From NCBI GenBank assembly GCA_019752555.1, contig JAIELY010000010.1:124001-188000 (forward strand): a DNA stretch of 64,000 bases. The letters run 5' to 3'. This document shows positions 61,501 through 64,000 of this stretch, one piece after another (position 1 is the stretch's first letter; the number at the start of each line of letters is the position of its first letter). The translations under genes and the position numbers were made by a program. Below the pieces are notes generated by a model that saw nothing but the letters and a program-made list of their open reading frames with translations, had not been told where the DNA came from and ran no database searches. This DNA comes from Rhabdochlamydiaceae bacterium (GTDB taxonomy: Bacteria; Chlamydiota; Chlamydiia; Chlamydiales; Rhabdochlamydiaceae).

Positions 61501-62484
61501 TTCTGGAGTTGTTTGTGGTAAAGCAGCTGACGCAGTCTCTGTTTCTTCTTTAGATTCGGATCCCAAAACATCCGCGATCATTTGACCGGGGAGTTTGACA
61601 AGGGACGGGAGGACTGACTGTATTTTGGAAACTAAGACATCTCCCATTTTATCTGCGATCCCTTGTTGGCTTTTGTAAGCCTTTTCGATCATTGCCCAAA
61701 TTTGGATCGGCTCAGGACGGTAGGCGGGTTTTTTAGACTGAATCCATTGATTTACAGCATACATATCTTTTGCGATGATTTTCCATTCCTCGCGACTTAA
61801 CGGTGTGGATTCTTTATTTTGCTCAAGCAGTCTTAAAGAGTTCCTGCATTTTGCCCATAAAGGGCGTAATTGTTCCTTGGGGGTGGTTGCATAGAGTTGC
61901 CCAAAGGGTTGAATGAGTTCCCGGCATTGCTTTAATAATGGATGGGGCTGAGCACAGAGTGTAGGCTCAAGAGTGTCTGTAACGTAGTTGCTAAGCTTTC
62001 GGATGGCTCCTTCTTTGTCTTTAATGAGTTTTGTAAGAGCCTCATCTACAGTTGTAAACCAAAGGGAAAATTTCTTTGGAATCTTGTGTATGGGCTGGGA
62101 GGGATCCAATGTGTTGCGCAAATGGATCAAGTGTTTTTGTTCCTTATCCGAAAACTTGGTTTTAATGAGATCGGAATGTTGTGTATTAAACGTGGTAAGT
62201 GCTGTGAAAAGCTGACTTGCTTTGTGATTATCGGGGGCTTTTTCAAAGTCTTTCATCCTTTGAGAAAGTTCATAAAGCTCTTGAGGGGCGGGATCGAGCA
62301 GTGCTTTGGAAAGGATCTGATTGACAGAGCCTGCAAGCTTGTCTTCATTGGCAAGGGCGTATGCATGGGAGCCTTGCAGAGCGCCGTGTGTTGCTTTAGA
62401 ACTGCCCACCTGCAGGGGATGCATGAGGCCATCGAGGAGCCACGCTCCCCACGATTTTTGTTCTCTAGGTACAGGAGTTGCCAT
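58549..62484 (-). CDS. Very large hypothetical protein (1311 aa)
   Basis: Not recognised. It starts MATPVPREQKSWGAWLLDGL, then is soluble and helical with many Lys/Glu/Gln. A moderately hydrophobic stretch lies near residues 540-570 (KGLFYTISPIASFFTHSYFD). The last 450 residues are strongly coiled-coil in character (HSEMQETVKKLQKQARIEKK near 1210). There is no signal peptide and no enzyme motif was seen. It is the largest gene in the window and stands alone, 24 bp downstream of nothing on its strand except mazG's divergent start region. The size and coiled coils suggest a structural or secreted host-interaction protein; that is inference. Confidence 0.75.
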   Translation of the reverse strand: MATPVPREQKSWGAWLLDGLMHPLQVGSSKATHGALQGSHAYALANEDKLAGSVNQILSKALLDPAPQELYELSQRMKDFEKAPDNHKASQLFTALTTFNTQHSDLIKTKFSDKEQKHLIHLRNTLDPSQPIHKIPKKFSLWFTTVDEALTKLIKDKEGAIRKLSNYVTDTLEPTLCAQPHPLLKQCRELIQPFGQLYATTPKEQLRPLWAKCRNSLRLLEQNKESTPLSREEWKIIAKDMYAVNQWIQSKKPAYRPEPIQIWAMIEKAYKSQQGIADKMGDVLVSKIQSVLPSLVKLPGQMIADVLGSESKEETETASAALPQTTPEASKKQTFAEKLLEQAGSVLNSCKDHISKKAISGLATLMQYAFNKVKTNLDKDKDQQYIEKTIVPLLNKIKTARKQGSWKKLYKTLVSCKKVMEKQLNLFQGIRLPINGKQKKRTSAIPDLLNNISKHRRTLKQEPDEEPTQITPAMIAQESLKFKSRATSFLPIKLVSEWICNFETSDQFFADVLTINPSAPHEQWEESFREHFFQKIDQTDLFILRKWVAKGLFYTISPIASFFTHSYFDQIMEAFNSWKTKDDPANPRDIEIITLLRNWLAILSNCYTQAALAPPKKSKDFKEMLFEALHSPSHNHGLKPHEVYAAFAQASMEVFGPRFNWRSRIDRYLTQPPPSQFSSPLFDPLYQGLQTTTRYLINTLLWFPEWTCNQCLHGSTKLFLRYNTLLQNKVETAVQSLSLHTPLAHSLNQVIFKELQKVRDVIRIHFSTDAPQKNKKEIVHSEVKKRAVSDLIEYLFEVLNKSRYNTSDKLKKYLNGNLTLKESAEKEIESLFLPKALETGVKTILTAVETLSFDELMYHGLMIANKTFEPTVPVTQKEFSVLESGISELIGQILESSIFYALNDAFDFKGEKQKKHIHHFFKDLKRDISHCVEEIKGTLKEEPYKFGKKAIEHNIKLQKKQLNRLSRADGNPDFHSETKQKLNSVSARLARKCKNLGRHLDRATLLQHKNSQWKKGQKWLQECVDHSKHFIQSLSRHTFKENTLPIATIALQNFSKAIQKYSECSYSPSILKKLRAFQKELENQYVAIKTKHTELEIIHSISHQFAIFKTSLQNSLSTNGTKKGKEKEDTLNLIAKLSDRTVQHKILPCIKLLEKSSTQFELSRAFKNHKKIMDKIIKEKQNALNWDHSEMQETVKKLQKQARIEKKEAHIKIQTYEVKIDQTATKINAHLNRLEDWGDELHEMPILSFLPFDMEWIADMSKQIAFDLANSKILELRSALSQKHNYTSALNQLIIFPFLNKYAKHYLKDKK

Positions 62485-62587
62485 ATGTTGCCAAAGTTAA
62501 ATTTTGGCGAAGGTTGTAACGTTGTTTTTCATTTCCGTCAAATGCAATCCACGTTAACATATGGGCGAATGTTAGCTTGGAGTGGCT

Positions 62588-63223
62588 ATGAAGGAATTTG
62601 ATGCATTGCTCGAGGTCGCTCAAAAGTTGATCGGTCCAGGAGGGTGCCCTTGGGATCAGGAGCAGACATTTTCTAGTCTGCAGCCCTTTGTGCTTGAAGA
62701 ATGCCATGAAGTGATCGAAGCTGTGGACCACAACGAAGATCACAAAATTGTTGAAGAGCTAGGCGATCTTCTTTACACGATCGTTTTTTATGGGAAATTG
62801 GGAGAAAAACAGGGGCGTTTTTCGATGGAGGAGATTGTCAAATCCATTCGGGAAAAACTCATTCGGCGCCACCCCCATGTCTTTAGTGATCTCAAAATTA
62901 ATGGCGTGGAAGATGTCCTGGACAATTGGGAAAAAATTAAAAAGCAAGAGAAGCCTCACGAAAAGCGAGAGAGTGCTTTAGACGGGATTCCCCCTACATT
63001 GCCCACGCTTATTAAAGCTCAAAAGGTTGTGAAGAAATTGGTGCGCGCTGAGTTTCCGGAGCTTGCTAAGCAAGAGAGAGAGACTTTAAATGAAGCTCAG
63101 GCAGCAGAGATGTTAATGTCCTTGATTCTTCAGAGCGAAGCTTCTGGTATTGATTTGGAAAGCGCTTTACGTAGAGTGTTACAAGGCTACGAAAAGCGCT
63201 TTCGAGAATGGGAATCTCAGTAG
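62588..63223 (+). CDS. mazG: MazG-type nucleoside triphosphate pyrophosphohydrolase
   Basis: Hydrolyses NTPs to NMP and pyrophosphate, cleaning nucleotide pools. The 211-aa protein has the MazG core GGCPWDQEQTFSSL (residues 20-33), EECHEVIEAV, the metal-binding EELGDLLYTIVF (near 58) and FYGKLGE. E. coli MazG has two such domains in about 263 aa; here the second half is shortened. A GGAG 6 nt before the ATG at 62588 supports that start over GTG at 62582. The 3' end overlaps the convergent Stealth gene by 7 bp. Confidence 0.94.
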   Translation: MKEFDALLEVAQKLIGPGGCPWDQEQTFSSLQPFVLEECHEVIEAVDHNEDHKIVEELGDLLYTIVFYGKLGEKQGRFSMEEIVKSIREKLIRRHPHVFSDLKINGVEDVLDNWEKIKKQEKPHEKRESALDGIPPTLPTLIKAQKVVKKLVRAEFPELAKQERETLNEAQAAEMLMSLILQSEASGIDLESALRRVLQGYEKRFREWESQ

Positions 63224-64000
63224 ACCTCTTTTTCCCATGGCGCTGGTTCCGGGTACCAGCTTTCAAGAAGTTCTCTCAGCATCCGTTTTGTCACATCGCT
63301 TTTCTCATCCATATTGTCTTGTAGGCAAAATGTATGTGGGTGCTCCGATTTGAGTCTAGCAATCGCTCTCTTTGTCCGGATGATCCACTCATCAGCTCTT
63401 AAGGTGACCATCAGATTGCTTAGGTCGCCTTTTTCCACTTTATCGTGATAGAGCCAGTGGTATTGAAAGAGGCCATTGGTCACATTATAGTCTTCCTTGC
63501 AGCGAAATTTATGAGAGGAGTTGGATGAAAAAATAAAGGGAAACTCCTCTTCGGTAGCCTCAATATACGATTTTTTCAGTGCAAAGGGCGCATGGCAAAG
63601 GCGATAGCGCGGCTCTTGAATATAGAACATATCGAGTAGAGCGTTTGTATTCCTCCAGGCAGTGCGGTAGGTGGTTTCATTGTCATTGGGGGGGCCCGAA
63701 GGGCTTAGGGAGGATTCGAAAAGCACCTTCACTTTTCCATCTAGAGTGAAAAAGTCAAAAGGACTCACGCGGCGTCCTAAGAGGACATCATCATTGAAGT
63801 AGATAAAATGCTCTTTGAGATTTGGAATTCTGTGCAAATTGCATTCAAGAGCTTGAGAGTTAAATGTCGGAAGATCGTGTTGATTTAAGAAAATTTCTGT
63901 GTGATCGACGATCGTGATGTCTGGATGTGGCTTTAACCATTTGGGGATCTGATTCATCGTGACGATGTAAATATGGTTAAAGAAAGGAGCGTATTTGAGG
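63217..64000 (-). CDS. Stealth-family sugar-phosphotransferase, N-terminus beyond window
   Basis: The last about 260 residues of a capsular-polysaccharide phosphotransferase of the Stealth family (hexose-1-phosphate transferases). Conserved region 2 is visible as IYIVTMNQIPKWLKPHPD at the window edge, then HTEIFLNQHDLPTFNSQALE and HIPNL-like NLKEHFIYFNDDVLLGR. CR3-like HAPFALKKSYI and CR4-like HTFCLQDNMDE follow. An ATG at 63957 is internal: the frame stays open to 64000 with matching family sequence (LKYAPFFNHIYIV), so the true start lies outside. It probably modifies a surface glycan. Confidence 0.88.
   Translation of the reverse strand, partial: LKYAPFFNHIYIVTMNQIPKWLKPHPDITIVDHTEIFLNQHDLPTFNSQALECNLHRIPNLKEHFIYFNDDVLLGRRVSPFDFFTLDGKVKVLFESSLSPSGPPNDNETTYRTAWRNTNALLDMFYIQEPRYRLCHAPFALKKSYIEATEEEFPFIFSSNSSHKFRCKEDYNVTNGLFQYHWLYHDKVEKGDLSNLMVTLRADEWIIRTKRAIARLKSEHPHTFCLQDNMDEKSDVTKRMLRELLESWYPEPAPWEKEVY

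Noticed and set aside
61942-62601. 219-codon plus-strand frame opposite the 1311-aa gene
   Set aside because: It is antisense to a much longer frame with coherent composition, and has unusual Cys/Phe-rich content typical of a shadow frame.
1-64000. tRNA, rRNA and CRISPR arrays
   Set aside because: I looked through the gaps and saw no cloverleaf-like sequence, rRNA segment or regularly spaced repeats; the only tandem repeat is coding (52232-52423).

Overview
The window looks like chromosome of an environmental chlamydia (order Parachlamydiales in the broad sense). Gene blocks known from pathogenic Chlamydia recur here: HU/IHF - unknown - accA - msbA - dnaQ-like; pdhABC near lpxD-ompH-bamA-recR divergent from fabH-fabD-fabG-acpP; trxB - acpS - PIN/TRAM membrane protein; and ssb - pepA. 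Added to that core are genes that are not part of the usual minimal chlamydial set (potABCD, a POT peptide transporter, an aromatic-amino-acid lyase/aminomutase, a Stealth-type sugar phosphotransferase, LRR and other effector-like proteins). Base composition is moderate, with sharply AT-rich leaders in front of the effector-like genes. I cannot name the species from the sequence alone. No rRNA, tRNA, CRISPR array or intact insertion sequence was seen.

Layout. 0-8.2 kb: DUF151 (partial), rpiA, NIF3-like, a small unknown, tyrS, an HU/IHF protein, a degenerate L,D-transpeptidase-like protein, accA, and msbA split by a frameshift at an A6 tract. 8.2-16 kb: exonuclease and PhnA genes, then an accessory island with two half MFS transporters flanking a methyltransferase and an MIO-enzyme gene related to phenylalanine aminomutases, a 156-bp nested inverted-repeat element, a secreted PLD-family protein and an SDR with a large helical insertion. 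16-19.6 kb: small lipoprotein and pdhABC. 19.6-24.7 kb: effector-like region, with a gene interrupted by one in-frame TAG, a GNAT plus NlpC/P60-like protein, CorA, and a small protein with a PP1-docking-like motif. 24.8-33 kb: envelope and fatty-acid genes.

33-41.8 kb: potABCD in a tightly overlapping operon, trxB with an outer-membrane barrel gene, an LRR protein, acpS, PIN/TRAM and a membrane protein. 42-47.2 kb: an unknown gene translationally linked to an ATP-grasp gene, rlmH and lgt head to head, and a 626-aa unknown. 47.4-51.6 kb: ssb, pepA, a pseudouridine synthase and a POT transporter. 51.7-54.7 kb: two tandem paralogous Pro/Ser-rich proteins. 55-64 kb: GT9 glycosyltransferase, metallophosphoesterase, a frame-split small gene, a BioD-like/DRTGG protein, a 1311-aa unknown, mazG and a Stealth protein running off the end.

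How it fits together. The core genes support lipid A, outer-membrane assembly, type II fatty acid synthesis, pyruvate oxidation and polyamine uptake in an intracellular Gram-negative. The accessory genes look like host-interaction genes: at least eight unrecognised or effector-like proteins start with Met-Ala followed by Ser/Thr/Pro-rich residues. Three genes are interrupted (two at short A tracts, one by a single stop). These could be real decay, recoding or sequence errors. Eight of twelve convergent gene pairs overlap at their 3' ends.
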